This document shows, piece after piece, positions 9,410-19,183 of a DNA stretch of 64,000 nucleotides. The translations under genes and the position numbers were made by a program. Origin of the DNA: Massilia aquatica (GTDB lineage: Bacteria > Pseudomonadota > Gammaproteobacteria > Burkholderiales > Burkholderiaceae_D); assembly GCF_011682045.1 (NCBI RefSeq), contig NZ_VVIW01000010.1, positions 1 through 64,000 of the forward strand. Reading direction: 5' to 3'. How positions within the stretch are numbered: position 1 is the first letter of the stretch; each line of letters starts with the position of its first letter. Under the pieces are notes generated by a model. The model saw only the letters and a list, made by a program, of their open reading frames with translations, made no database searches and was not told the DNA's origin.

Positions 9410-11197
9410 ATGACCCTTTCCATCTTCGCCACCGGCGTCGAGCAAGACACTACCGGCCTGACCCTGAACGGCACCGACGGCGCCGACACATTGACCGGCG
9501 CTGCGCTGGACGACCACATCGCCGGCCTGGGCGGCGCCGACGAATTGCGCGGCATGGCTGGCAATGATGTGCTCGATGGCGGCAGCGGCAACGATACCCT
9601 GTACGGCGGCCAAGGCAACAACACCCTGCACGGCGGCAGCGGCGACGATATCCTGCTGGCGCAAGGCGGCGACAATCTGCTCGACGGTGGCGATGGCAAC
9701 GACATGCTGCACGGTGGGGAAGGCAACGACACGCTCGACGGCGGCGCGGGCGACGACCGCCTCTCTTCCGGCCACGGCTATTCGGCGACGCCGTTCACCT
9801 GCATCCTGCTTGGCGGGGCCGGCAACGATACCTTGTTTTTCGTCGAAAACACGGCGACCACCAGCGTCGACGCGTGGGGCGGCAGCGGTAGCGATATCTT
9901 TGAATTCAGTCCTTTCCAGCACGCTGAAACGAACCTGATCCACGATTTCCAGGCCGGCATCGGCGGCGACCGGCTGATGTATGACGGGCTGCCGACGTAC
10001 GCCGGCAACCCGTTCGCGAACGGGTATCTGCGCCTCGTGCAAAGCGGCAGCGATACCTTGTTCCAGCTCGATGAAGATGGCGCCGCCGGCACCGGGCACG
10101 GCTTTCAAACCCTGGCCGTCCTGTCCGGCATCATGGCCAGCAGCCTGCACCCCGCCAATTTCACCAGCGGATACAAACCCGACGGCTCGGACAACGGCCG
10201 CTACCTGCAGGGTAACGATGGCGATAACTATATCAGCGGCGGCAAAGGGGACGACACGCTCTTCGGCGGCCTGGGCAAGGACAACCTGGACGGCGGCATC
10301 GACAACGACGCACTGTATGGCGGCGAGGGCGACGACATGCTGCTCGGCGACACCGGCAACGATCTGCTCGACGGGGGCAGCGGTGCGGACGTCCTGAACG
10401 GCGGCGAAGGCAACGACACCCTCAACGGCGGCGCCGGCAACGACCTTCTGGATGGCCACGACGGCGACGACGTCGTCAGCGGCGGCGATGGCGACGACCA
10501 CCTCATGGGCTACCAGGGCAACGATGTGCTGATGGGCGGCAACGGCAACGACAAGCTCGAAGTATTCCGGGGCAGCAGTGTGCTCGACGGCGGGGCCGGC
10601 GACGATACCCTGGATGGCGGCTATGGCGGGAGCCAGTTGAACGGCGGCAGCGGCAACGATTACCTGACCGTGAAAGCGAATGGGGATAACGGCCTGTTCG
10701 GCGGCAACGGACGCGACGTGATCGAGATCCAGTCCGGGGACGGACGCGTGCTAGCCTCGGGCGGCGCGGACGACGATACGATTATTTTCCGCAGCGGCTG
10801 GGGCACCAAGGTGACGGCCATCGGCGGCGGCGGGGTCGACACCTACCGGGTCGGCCTCCTGCCGTACACCACCAGCTTCACTATCAAGGACTTCAGCGCC
10901 GGACCCGGCGGCGACCTGATCGACGTGACCGCGGCGCTCATTGCGTGGATGCCGGCGGGCGACCCGCTGGCATCGGGCGCGCTGCGCCTGGTGCAAGACG
11001 GTACGGCCACCGTGGTCAAGATCGACTTCGACGGCTCCGGCGGCAACGCGTGGCTCGAAACCTTGATGACCCTGCAAAACGTGGTGGCCAGCACGCTGAC
11101 GGTCGACAACTTCATCTATACCCCGGCGGCGGCCGGCGTCGTCGTGGCGCCGGTGCAACTGGTCGGCGTGGCGCCGGCCGAGGCATACGCCGGCTAA
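9410..11197 (+). CDS. RTX calcium-binding protein 1
   Basis: A 595-aa acidic protein without a signal peptide. GGxGxDxLxGG nonapeptides fill residues about 35-125 and 265-420. Two copies of a non-RTX module (DF-x-GxGGDxID, then GxLRLVQxGxDTxxQxDxDG, then a hydrophobic LxGV and NF) start near residues 175 and 490. The second copy and a short LVGVAP tail form the C-terminus, as in type I secretion targeting regions. RTX repeats bind Ca2+ and fold outside the cell. There is no catalytic domain. I chose the ATG at 9410 because AAGG at 9400-9403 precedes it at normal spacing; 9404 is the alternative. It is the shortest member of the six-gene array. Confidence 0.88.
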   Translation: MTLSIFATGVEQDTTGLTLNGTDGADTLTGAALDDHIAGLGGADELRGMAGNDVLDGGSGNDTLYGGQGNNTLHGGSGDDILLAQGGDNLLDGGDGNDMLHGGEGNDTLDGGAGDDRLSSGHGYSATPFTCILLGGAGNDTLFFVENTATTSVDAWGGSGSDIFEFSPFQHAETNLIHDFQAGIGGDRLMYDGLPTYAGNPFANGYLRLVQSGSDTLFQLDEDGAAGTGHGFQTLAVLSGIMASSLHPANFTSGYKPDGSDNGRYLQGNDGDNYISGGKGDDTLFGGLGKDNLDGGIDNDALYGGEGDDMLLGDTGNDLLDGGSGADVLNGGEGNDTLNGGAGNDLLDGHDGDDVVSGGDGDDHLMGYQGNDVLMGGNGNDKLEVFRGSSVLDGGAGDDTLDGGYGGSQLNGGSGNDYLTVKANGDNGLFGGNGRDVIEIQSGDGRVLASGGADDDTIIFRSGWGTKVTAIGGGGVDTYRVGLLPYTTSFTIKDFSAGPGGDLIDVTAALIAWMPAGDPLASGALRLVQDGTATVVKIDFDGSGGNAWLETLMTLQNVVASTLTVDNFIYTPAAAGVVVAPVQLVGVAPAEAYAG

Positions 11198-11204
11198 CAG
11201 GACA

Positions 11205-11238
11205 GGGGCGGCCAGGCAGCGCCGCCCCGACATATTTT
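11205..11238 (+). terminator. terminator after RTX protein 1
   Basis: An 8-bp stem (GGGGCGGC at 11205-11212, GCCGCCCC at 11221-11228, 8-base loop) is followed by an AT-rich stretch with four T. It starts 7 bases after the stop codon. It suggests that RTX 1 and RTX 2 are transcribed separately. Confidence 0.65.
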
Positions 11239-11274
11239 GTTACATATTATTTAATTTTAACTTCTGTACATTCC
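11238..11274 (+). promoter_or_regulatory. conserved 37-base leader element, copy 1 (before RTX 2)
   Basis: An AT-rich element beginning TGTTACAT and ending CTTCTGTACATTCC. It matches the 37 bases at 15161-15197 at nearly every position and the core at 19141-19161. Its AT-richness in a GC-rich array and its position before three separate genes point to a promoter or regulator site. It lies 71 bases before the start codon. Confidence 0.6.
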
Positions 11275-11344
11275 TGGCGGGCGTGGGCATGCTTTCGGTT
11301 GGCAATATTGCCAAGAAATTCAGCCGATCATTCCAGGGACCGAC

Positions 11345-14300
11345 ATGACTACCCACAACGCCGACATCCTCACGCCCGCCAAGCTGCTCCAGGCCAGCCC
11401 CGCGCCAGCCGGTACCGGCCTGAACCTGCAGGGCGGGCCGGGCGGTGAAGGGCTGACCGGCTCGGCGTTCAATGACACCATCTCGGGCAATGGCGGCAAG
11501 GACATCATCTTCGGCTACGGCGGCGACGACTACATTCTCAGCAACGACCCTGAGGACACGCTCGCCGTGGGCGACGACCTGTTCGGCTACGAGGGCAACG
11601 ACACCCTGTTTGGTGGCCGGGCCAATGACTACCTGAACGGCAACCTCGGCAACGACTTCGCCGATGGCGGCGCCGGCAACGACCGGCTCGTGGGCGAACT
11701 GGGCAACGACACCCTGCAGGGTGGCGCGGGCCACGACACGCTCAACGATTACGAAGGACGCGACTCGCTCATGGGCGGCGCCGGGGTCGACCTGCTGTAC
11801 TCGGAACGCGGCGGCAACAGCGTGCTCGATGGCGGCGATGACAACGACGTGTTGCTGGGCGACGGCCAGGACACCTTCATCGGCGGCGGCGGCAACGACC
11901 GCATTACGATCCGCACCCGCGCCAATGAAGCGGCGGCCGTCACCCTGGCCGGCGGCGGCGATGGCAACGACCTGTTCAGCGTGGCCTTCCTCAACCAGGG
12001 CAGCGCGCGCGTGAGCGGCGGCGCCGGGCGCGACGTGTACCTGCTGGAACGCGAGAGCGGCGCGGCCGGCTACGTGGTGACCGATTTCGCCAGCGGCCCC
12101 GAGGGCGACCGGATCGACGTCAGCCGTTTGCTGGCCGGCGTCGACCTGTCGCTGGGCGACCCGTTTTCCAGCGCGCGCGGCTACCTGAAACTGGTGCAGG
12201 CCGGCGCCGACACGGTGCTGCAGTTCGATGCCGACGGCGCCCAGGGCACGGCGTCCGCCTTCAAGACCGTGCTGCGGCTCGACGGCGTGGCCGCGCAAGC
12301 GGTGGCGGCGAACATCTCGGCCAGCCAGCTCAGTCCGGACGGCATCGATGAGGGCGAAACCATCATCGGCGACGAGCGCAACGACAGCATCGAGGGCTCC
12401 GAGCTGAACGACCGCTACGAAGGCAACGGCGGGGCCGACACGATCTTTTCGGGTGCCGGCAACGACACCCTGGTCGGCGGCGCCGGCAACGATATGATGT
12501 TCGGCGGCGCGGGCGACGACCTGATCGAGGGTGGCGAGGGCAATGACTACCTGGGCGGCCATGCCGGCTCGAACACCGTGCTCGGCGGCGCCGGTAATGA
12601 CCAGATGACGGCGGAATACCAGGGCGACAACCTGTTCGACGGCGGCGATGGCAATGACGACCTGGCAGTGCGTGGTTACGGTTTTGTCAAGTTCAGCACG
12701 ACGCAACTGTTCGGCGGCGCCGGCGACGACAGCTTTGACATCGCATCGGCCTCGCCGGAGGTGACGGCGATCGCCACCGGCGGCAGCGGGCGCGACACCT
12801 TCTTCCTGTCGTCGTACGGCTACGCCGACAGCAGTCCGAAGGTGACGGTGACCGATTTTTCGGTGGGCGCGGAAGCGGACCTGCTCAAGTTCAATGTGTG
12901 GTTCGGCGGCGGACCCGGCAACCCCTTCGGCGCCGATGGCTACCTGCGCCTGGAGCAGCGCGGCGCCGACACGGTGGTGCGCTACGACAGGGACGGGGCG
13001 GCCGGCGCCGACTACGCCCTGATGGACCTGATGACCTTAAGCGGCGTGAGCGCCGCCAGCCTGACCAAAGCCCATTTCGTGCAGGGTTACGATCCCTCGG
13101 TCGCTTACTTCGGCCGGGTGCTGACCGGCACCGCCGGCGCCGACAGCATCGAAGGCGACCAACGCGCCGAACACCTGATCGGCCTGGCGGGCAGCGACAC
13201 CTTGCTCGGCGGCGCCGGCGACGACCTGCTCGAAGGCGGCATTGACGGCGACCTGCTGCATGGCGGCGCCGGCAACGACAGCATCTACGGCGGCGATGGC
13301 GACGACGCGCTGGCCGGCGACGCGGGCAACGACACCTCTTTTGGCGGGAACGGCAAGGATGTGCTCAACGGCGGCGCGGGCGACGACGTCCTCAATGGCG
13401 ACAACGACGACGACATCCTCACCGATGTCGAAGGCAACAACGTGCTGGCGGGCGGCTGGGGCAACGACGTGATCGTCACCACCGGTGCCGGCAGCGACAA
13501 GGTCGACGGCGGTAGCGGCGACGACACCCTCACCGGCGGCGCCGGCGATACGCTCGACGGCAGCTACGGCGAAAACCACCTGTTTGCCGATTTCACGGGC
13601 GGCGCCACAGGTTCCGTGCGCATGTTGAGCGCGGGCTGGGGCGTGCTCACCTTCGGCCCGTCGCTGGCGTTCCAGGACGTGCTCGCCAGCAGCGGCGAGT
13701 TCGGCAACAACCTCTACACGTTCGCACCCGGTGTCCACGCCGGGCAGGTCACGATCACCGGCTTCGATCTCGACTATCTCAATGACCGGATCGACCTGGA
13801 CGCCCTGATTCCGCAGGTCGTGGCCAATTACAGCGGCAACCCGTTCGGTGCGCTCGGCTACCTGCGCGTGCAAGCCAGCGGCAACAGCACCCAGCTCCAG
13901 TTCGACGAAGACGGCGCCGCCGGCAGCGCGGCGCTCTTTCGCACCATTCTCACCATCGATGGCGTCACGCCTTCCCAGCTGAGCGCCGGGCACATCGTCG
14001 GCGGCATGCATCCGAACGGTTCCGAAGATGGCCTGCTGGTGTGGGGAAGCGGCACCATCGACGGCGCGCGCGCCAACGATACCCTCAACGGCGGCTATGG
14101 CAACGACAAGCTGTCCGGTTTCCAGGGCAACGATGTGCTTAGTGGACACGGCGGCGACGATTCGCTGTTCGGCGGGGCGGGCAACGACAGCCTCGACGGC
14201 GCGCCCGGAAACGACGCGCTGTTCGGTGAACAGGGCGCCGACGGCCTGGTGGGCGGCGAGGGCGCCGACCTGCTCGACGGCGGCGCCGGCGATGACCTGC

Positions 14301-15109
14301 TCGACGGCGGCATCGGCCACGATGTGCTCGGCGGCGGCGAGGGCGCCGACATCCTCAAGGCCGGCGATGGCGACGACAACGCCCGCGGCGACGCCGGCAA
14401 CGACGAGCTGATCGGCGGCGATGGCAACGACGTGCTGCGCGGCGGCGCCGGCGACGACACGGTCAATGGCGGCAACGGCGACGATGTGTTGTATGCGGAT
14501 ATCGGCGACGACGTGCTCGAGGGCGGCGCCGGCAACGATACCTTGGATGGCGGCAGCGGCAGCGTGCAGCTGAACGGCGGCACCGGCAACGATGTGCTGA
14601 AAGTGGCCGGCAGCGGCAACAGCGGCCTGTTCGGCGGGCGTGGCGCCGACCTGATCGAGATCGCCGCGACGCAGCAGGCGCTGGCGGGGCGCGTGGTGGT
14701 GTCCGGCGGCGAGGAAGCCGACACCATCGCCGTCACGCGTGGCGCGCTGGATAACACCGCTGTCACCGCCAGCGGCGGCGCCGGCATCGACACCTACGTG
14801 CTGCGCGGAGAAGGGCGCCTGGGCAGCCTGACGGTGAAGGATTTCACGGCCGGCGCCGGCGGCGACCGCATCGACCTGACCGGCCTGGCGGCGCCAAACG
14901 GCCTGCTGGAGTTCGTGCAGAGCGGCAGCGCCACCCTGGTGCGCTTCGACGCCGACGGCGCCGCCGGCCCGCTGGCCTCCGCCACCCTGATGACCTTGCA
15001 AAACGTGGTCGCCACCAGCATGACCAGCGACAACGTGGTCGACCTCGGCGCCGGCGGCGCGCCGGTGGAACTGGTCGGCGTGCCTGTCGCGGCGCAGCTG
15101 ATCGGCTAA
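11345..15109 (+). CDS. RTX calcium-binding protein 2
   Basis: A 1254-aa protein. Blocks of RTX nonapeptides alternate with four copies of the DF-GxGGD/LVQxGxDT module, starting near residues 241, 499, 801 and 1161. The last module plus a PVELVGVPVAAQLIG tail forms the C-terminus. A stretch around residue 695, LTDVEGNNVLAGG followed by IVTTGAGSDKVDGG, is shared only with RTX 3 and RTX 4. The start at 11345 follows a GGGACC motif that is also found at the same place in RTX 3 and RTX 4. No enzyme domain or N-terminal signal is visible; type I export to the surface is the expected route. Confidence 0.88.
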   Translation: MTTHNADILTPAKLLQASPAPAGTGLNLQGGPGGEGLTGSAFNDTISGNGGKDIIFGYGGDDYILSNDPEDTLAVGDDLFGYEGNDTLFGGRANDYLNGNLGNDFADGGAGNDRLVGELGNDTLQGGAGHDTLNDYEGRDSLMGGAGVDLLYSERGGNSVLDGGDDNDVLLGDGQDTFIGGGGNDRITIRTRANEAAAVTLAGGGDGNDLFSVAFLNQGSARVSGGAGRDVYLLERESGAAGYVVTDFASGPEGDRIDVSRLLAGVDLSLGDPFSSARGYLKLVQAGADTVLQFDADGAQGTASAFKTVLRLDGVAAQAVAANISASQLSPDGIDEGETIIGDERNDSIEGSELNDRYEGNGGADTIFSGAGNDTLVGGAGNDMMFGGAGDDLIEGGEGNDYLGGHAGSNTVLGGAGNDQMTAEYQGDNLFDGGDGNDDLAVRGYGFVKFSTTQLFGGAGDDSFDIASASPEVTAIATGGSGRDTFFLSSYGYADSSPKVTVTDFSVGAEADLLKFNVWFGGGPGNPFGADGYLRLEQRGADTVVRYDRDGAAGADYALMDLMTLSGVSAASLTKAHFVQGYDPSVAYFGRVLTGTAGADSIEGDQRAEHLIGLAGSDTLLGGAGDDLLEGGIDGDLLHGGAGNDSIYGGDGDDALAGDAGNDTSFGGNGKDVLNGGAGDDVLNGDNDDDILTDVEGNNVLAGGWGNDVIVTTGAGSDKVDGGSGDDTLTGGAGDTLDGSYGENHLFADFTGGATGSVRMLSAGWGVLTFGPSLAFQDVLASSGEFGNNLYTFAPGVHAGQVTITGFDLDYLNDRIDLDALIPQVVANYSGNPFGALGYLRVQASGNSTQLQFDEDGAAGSAALFRTILTIDGVTPSQLSAGHIVGGMHPNGSEDGLLVWGSGTIDGARANDTLNGGYGNDKLSGFQGNDVLSGHGGDDSLFGGAGNDSLDGAPGNDALFGEQGADGLVGGEGADLLDGGAGDDLLDGGIGHDVLGGGEGADILKAGDGDDNARGDAGNDELIGGDGNDVLRGGAGDDTVNGGNGDDVLYADIGDDVLEGGAGNDTLDGGSGSVQLNGGTGNDVLKVAGSGNSGLFGGRGADLIEIAATQQALAGRVVVSGGEEADTIAVTRGALDNTAVTASGGAGIDTYVLRGEGRLGSLTVKDFTAGAGGDRIDLTGLAAPNGLLEFVQSGSATLVRFDADGAAGPLASATLMTLQNVVATSMTSDNVVDLGAGGAPVELVGVPVAAQLIG

Positions 15110-15160
15110 AGCGGCGGGCGGCGGCGCGGTGCAATGCAGCTTGCCGCCCTTGTCGCAAAC

Positions 15161-15197
15161 TGTTACATTTTCTTTAATTTTATCTTCTGTACATTCC
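15161..15197 (+). promoter_or_regulatory. conserved 37-base leader element, copy 2 (before RTX 3)
   Basis: The second copy of the TGTTACAT...CTTCTGTACATTCC element, 62 bases before the RTX 3 start. It differs from copy 1 at only a few positions, while the sequence between it and the start codon has diverged. That pattern points to selection on the element itself. Confidence 0.6.
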
Positions 15198-15258
15198 AAT
15201 CGGGTACGGGCATGATTGATGTTGAACACCTTCAACCAACATCATTCCCGGGACCCTC

Positions 15259-18200
15259 ATGAGCACTTCCAGCGCCGTCACTGAGCAGCACGCCGACCTC
15301 GCCAGCAACGCTAACCTCCAGGCCAGTCCTGTCAGCCTCCTGGCCGCACCCGGCCAGAATCTGCAGGGCGGGCGCGGCGGCGACTCGCTATATGCCTCGG
15401 AGCTCAACGATACTATTTCGGGCAATGGCGGCTCGGACCGGATGTGGGGCTATGGCGGCGACGATTACATTACCAGCAACGACCCCGACGACGACTCGGA
15501 CGCCGGCTATGACGACCTGTTCGGCTTCGACGGTAACGACACGCTCCTCGGCGGGCGCGGCAGCGACAACCTGAATGGCCAATTGGGCAACGACTTTGCC
15601 GATGGCGGGGCCGGCAACGACCAGCTCAAGGGCGAACTGGGCAACGACACCCTGCGCGGCGGCGCCGGCCACGACACGCTCAACGATTACGAAGGACGCG
15701 ATTCGCTGGCGGGCGGCGCCGGGGTTGACCTGCTGTACTCCGAGCGCGGCGGCAGCGCCCTGCTCGACGGCGGTCTCGATAACGACGTGTTGCTGGGCGA
15801 CGGCCAGGACACCTTCATCGGCGGCGGCGGCAACGACCGCATCACGATCCGCACCCGCGCCAATGAAGCGGCCGCCACCACGCTGGCCGACGGCGGCGAT
15901 GGCAACGACCTGTTCAGCGTGGGCTTTCTCAACCAGGGCACGGCGCGCGTGACCGGCGGCGGCGGGCGCGACGTGTACCTGCTGGAACGCGAGAGCGGCG
16001 CCAATGGCTACGTGGTGACCGATTTCGCCAGCGGCCCCGAGGGCGACCGGATCGACGTCAGCAAGTTGCTGGCCGGCGTCGACCTGTCGCTGGGCGACCC
16101 GTTCGCGCCTGGCTACCTGAAACTGGTGCAGGACGGCGCCGACACGCTGCTGCAATTCGACGCCGACGGCGCGCAGGGCACGGCGTCGGCCTTCAAGACC
16201 GTGCTGCGCCTGGAAGGCGTGGCGGCGCCATCGGTGGCCCCGAACATCTCGGCCAGCGCGCTCACGCCGGACGGCATCAACGATGGCGAGACCTTCAGCG
16301 CCGACGGGCGCAACGACAACATCTTCGGCTCCCACCTGAACGACCGCTACGAAGGCAACGGCGGCGCCGACACCGTGCAATCCGGCGCGGGCAACGATAC
16401 CGTGCTCGGCGGCGACGGCGCCGACCGGCTGTTCGGAGAGAGCGGCGACGACCGCATGGAGGGTGGCGAGGGCGACGACCACCTGGGCGGCGGCGCAGGC
16501 TCGAACATCCTGCTCGGCGGCGCAGGCAACGACATGCTGTCGACCGACTACGACGGCGACAGCGTGCTCGACGCCGGTGACGGCAACGACACCCTGGAGG
16601 CGGGCGGTTGGGCGAGCGTCAAGTTCGGCACGGTGCAGCTGTCCGGCGGCGCCGGCGACGACAAGATCGACATCGCCCAGGCGCCACCGGAGGTGACGGT
16701 GAGCGCGGCCGGCGGCAGCGGACAGGACAGCTTCCGCCTGTCGCTGTACGGCCGGCCTGACAACATCGCCAACGTGACCCTGACCGATTTTTCGGCGGGC
16801 GCCGGCGGCGACCTGCTTGACCTGTCCCTGGCGGGCCCGAGCTGGAATTACACCGGCAACCCGTTCGGCGCCGATGGCTATCTGCGCCTGGAACAGCGCG
16901 GCGCCGACACGGTACTGCGCTACGACAACGACGGCGCTACCGGCAGCGCCCACACACTGATCGACATGCTGACCCTGCGCAACGTCACGGCAACCAGCCT
17001 GACCAGCGCCAACTTCAAGCAGGGCTACGATCCCGCGGCCTCCTTCTTCAGCCGGGTGCTGACCGGCACGGCCGGCGCAGACAACATCCAGGGCGACGCG
17101 CGCGCCGAACACCTCATCGGCCTGGGCGGCAGCGACACCCTTGCCGGCGGCGGCGGCGACGACCTGGGCGAAGGCGGCGATGGCGCCGACCTGCTGCAAG
17201 GCGGCAGCGGCAACGACAGCCTGTTCGGCGCCACGGGCGACGACACGCTGGCCGGCGAAGCGGGCAACGACAGCGTGGTGGGCGGGGCCGGCAAGGATGT
17301 GCTGACCGGCGGCGCCGGCGACGACATCCTCAGCGGCGACTTCGACGACGACATCCTCACCGATGTCGAAGGCAACAACGTGCTGGCGGGTGGCGACGGC
17401 AACGACGCAATCGTCACGACCGGTAGCGGCAGCGACAAGGTCGACGGCGGCCACGGCGACGACACCCTCACCGGCGGCGCCGGCGACACGCTCGACGGCG
17501 GCTCGGGCTGGAACCGCCTGTTCGCCGATTTCACGGGCGGCGCCACGGGGACCGTGCACATGCTGGCCAGCTCGGGCGACGACGTGTTCACCTTCGGCCC
17601 CTCGCTGCCATTCCAGGACGTGATCACCAACGACGACGGTTACGGCGGCAACACCTACGTATTCGCGCCCGGCAGCCACCGCGGACAGGTCACCATCAAC
17701 GATTTCGACCTGGACAACACCAGCGAGGTGATCGACCTGGACGCCCTGGTGCCGCAGGTCGTGGCCAATTACACCGGCAACCCGTTCGGCGCGCTCGGCT
17801 ACCTGCGCCTGCTAGCCAACGGCAACAGCACCCTGGTCCAGCTCGACGAAGACGGCGCCGCCGGCAGCGCGGCGACCTTCCGCACCATTCTCACCATCAA
17901 CGCCGTGCTGCCCGCGCAGCTCAATGCCAGCCACATCGCCGGCGGCATGAATCCGAACGGGTCGGAAAACGGCATCCACATGTGGGGTACGCACTACAGC
18001 GAGACCATCAACGGCGGGCGCAGCAACGACACGCTCGACGGCGCCCAGGGCGATGACAAGGTGTACGGTTTCCAGGGTAACGATGTGCTCAAGGGCGACA
18101 CCGAGAACGACACCTTGTACGGTGGCGTGGGCAACGACCTGCTCGACGGCGAGGAAGATAACGACACCTTGTTCGGCGAAGACGGCGCCGACAGCCTGCT

Positions 18201-19059
18201 CGGCGGCGACGGCGACGACGTGCTCGACGGCGGCGCCGGCAACGACGTGCTCGACGGCGGCGCCGGCCACGACACGCTGGCCGGCGGCGATGGCGCCGAC
18301 CTCCTCAAGGCTGGCGAAGGCGACGACAGCTTCGACGGCGGCGCCGGCAACGATGAACTGAATGGTGGCGAGGGCAACGACGTGCTGCACGGCGGCGCCG
18401 GGAGCGACACCGTCAACGGCGGCAACGGCGACGACGCGCTGTTCGCCGACCAGGGCGACGACGTGCTCGAGGGCGGCGCCGGCAACGACACGCTGGACGG
18501 CGGCAGCGGCAGCGTGCAGCTCAACGGCGGCAACGGCAACGATGTGCTCAAGCTTGCCGGCAGCGGCAACAGCGGCCTGTTCGGCGGGCGCGGCGCCGAC
18601 GTCATCGAGATCGTCGCAACGCAGCAGGCCGTGGCCGGCAGGTTGGTGGCCTCCGGCGGCGACGACGCCGACACCATCGTCGTCACGCGCGGCGCGTTTG
18701 ATAACACCGCCGTCAACGCCAGTGGCGGCGCCGGCATCGACACCTACGTGCTGCGCGGCGAAGGGCGCCTTGGCAGCCTGAGCGTGAAGGACTTTGCGGC
18801 CGGCGCCGGGGGCGACCGCATCGACCTGACTGGCCTGGCAGCGCCCGCCGGCTTGCTCGAATTCGTGCAGAGCGGCAGCGCCACCCTGGTGCGCTTCGAC
18901 GCCGACGGCGCCGCCGGCCCGCAACTGGCGGCCACCCTGATGACCTTGCAAAACGTGCTGGCCACCAGCATGACGAGCGACAACGTGGTCGCCCTTGATG
19001 CCGGCGCCGCGCCGGTGGAACTGGTCGGCTTGCCTGTCGCCGCGCAGCTCATCGGCTAA
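15259..19059 (+). CDS. RTX calcium-binding protein 3
   Basis: A 1266-aa paralogue of RTX 2 and RTX 4 with the same order: a 45-residue Ser/Ala/Gln-rich head, an RTX block (ELNDTISGNGGSDRMWGYGG), and modules starting near residues 251, 505, 810 and 1173, ending in AAQLIG. The ATG at 15259 follows a GGGACC motif. The part coding for the last 90 or so residues is almost identical in DNA to the matching part of RTX 4, much closer than the middles of the two genes, which suggests recent duplication or gene conversion. There is no catalytic motif. Confidence 0.88.
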   Translation: MSTSSAVTEQHADLASNANLQASPVSLLAAPGQNLQGGRGGDSLYASELNDTISGNGGSDRMWGYGGDDYITSNDPDDDSDAGYDDLFGFDGNDTLLGGRGSDNLNGQLGNDFADGGAGNDQLKGELGNDTLRGGAGHDTLNDYEGRDSLAGGAGVDLLYSERGGSALLDGGLDNDVLLGDGQDTFIGGGGNDRITIRTRANEAAATTLADGGDGNDLFSVGFLNQGTARVTGGGGRDVYLLERESGANGYVVTDFASGPEGDRIDVSKLLAGVDLSLGDPFAPGYLKLVQDGADTLLQFDADGAQGTASAFKTVLRLEGVAAPSVAPNISASALTPDGINDGETFSADGRNDNIFGSHLNDRYEGNGGADTVQSGAGNDTVLGGDGADRLFGESGDDRMEGGEGDDHLGGGAGSNILLGGAGNDMLSTDYDGDSVLDAGDGNDTLEAGGWASVKFGTVQLSGGAGDDKIDIAQAPPEVTVSAAGGSGQDSFRLSLYGRPDNIANVTLTDFSAGAGGDLLDLSLAGPSWNYTGNPFGADGYLRLEQRGADTVLRYDNDGATGSAHTLIDMLTLRNVTATSLTSANFKQGYDPAASFFSRVLTGTAGADNIQGDARAEHLIGLGGSDTLAGGGGDDLGEGGDGADLLQGGSGNDSLFGATGDDTLAGEAGNDSVVGGAGKDVLTGGAGDDILSGDFDDDILTDVEGNNVLAGGDGNDAIVTTGSGSDKVDGGHGDDTLTGGAGDTLDGGSGWNRLFADFTGGATGTVHMLASSGDDVFTFGPSLPFQDVITNDDGYGGNTYVFAPGSHRGQVTINDFDLDNTSEVIDLDALVPQVVANYTGNPFGALGYLRLLANGNSTLVQLDEDGAAGSAATFRTILTINAVLPAQLNASHIAGGMNPNGSENGIHMWGTHYSETINGGRSNDTLDGAQGDDKVYGFQGNDVLKGDTENDTLYGGVGNDLLDGEEDNDTLFGEDGADSLLGGDGDDVLDGGAGNDVLDGGAGHDTLAGGDGADLLKAGEGDDSFDGGAGNDELNGGEGNDVLHGGAGSDTVNGGNGDDALFADQGDDVLEGGAGNDTLDGGSGSVQLNGGNGNDVLKLAGSGNSGLFGGRGADVIEIVATQQAVAGRLVASGGDDADTIVVTRGAFDNTAVNASGGAGIDTYVLRGEGRLGSLSVKDFAAGAGGDRIDLTGLAAPAGLLEFVQSGSATLVRFDADGAAGPQLAATLMTLQNVLATSMTSDNVVALDAGAAPVELVGLPVAAQLIG

Positions 19060-19140
19060 AGCGGTGCTCGGGAACCCGCGCAAGGGGGCGGCAAAGCGCA
19101 AGGCGCCTTGCTGACCTTGCCGCAAACGACGCCATATTCT

Positions 19141-19161
19141 TTCATTTTAACTTCTGTACAT
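19141..19161 (+). promoter_or_regulatory. leader element core, copy 3 (before RTX 4)
   Basis: The core CATTTTAACTTCTGTACAT recurs here, 22 bases before the RTX 4 start. A CGCAAAC motif upstream (19121-19127) is also found upstream of copy 2. The short distance to the ATG limits how long any transcript leader could be if this is a promoter. Confidence 0.5.
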
Positions 19162-19183
19162 GTTTACCATTCACGGGACCCCC

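Noticed and set aside
13037-15235. Long minus-strand frames opposite the RTX genes (up to about 860 codons)
   Set aside because: They mirror the repeat codons of the RTX nonapeptides (Val/Ala-rich antisense) and have no ribosome site or domain.
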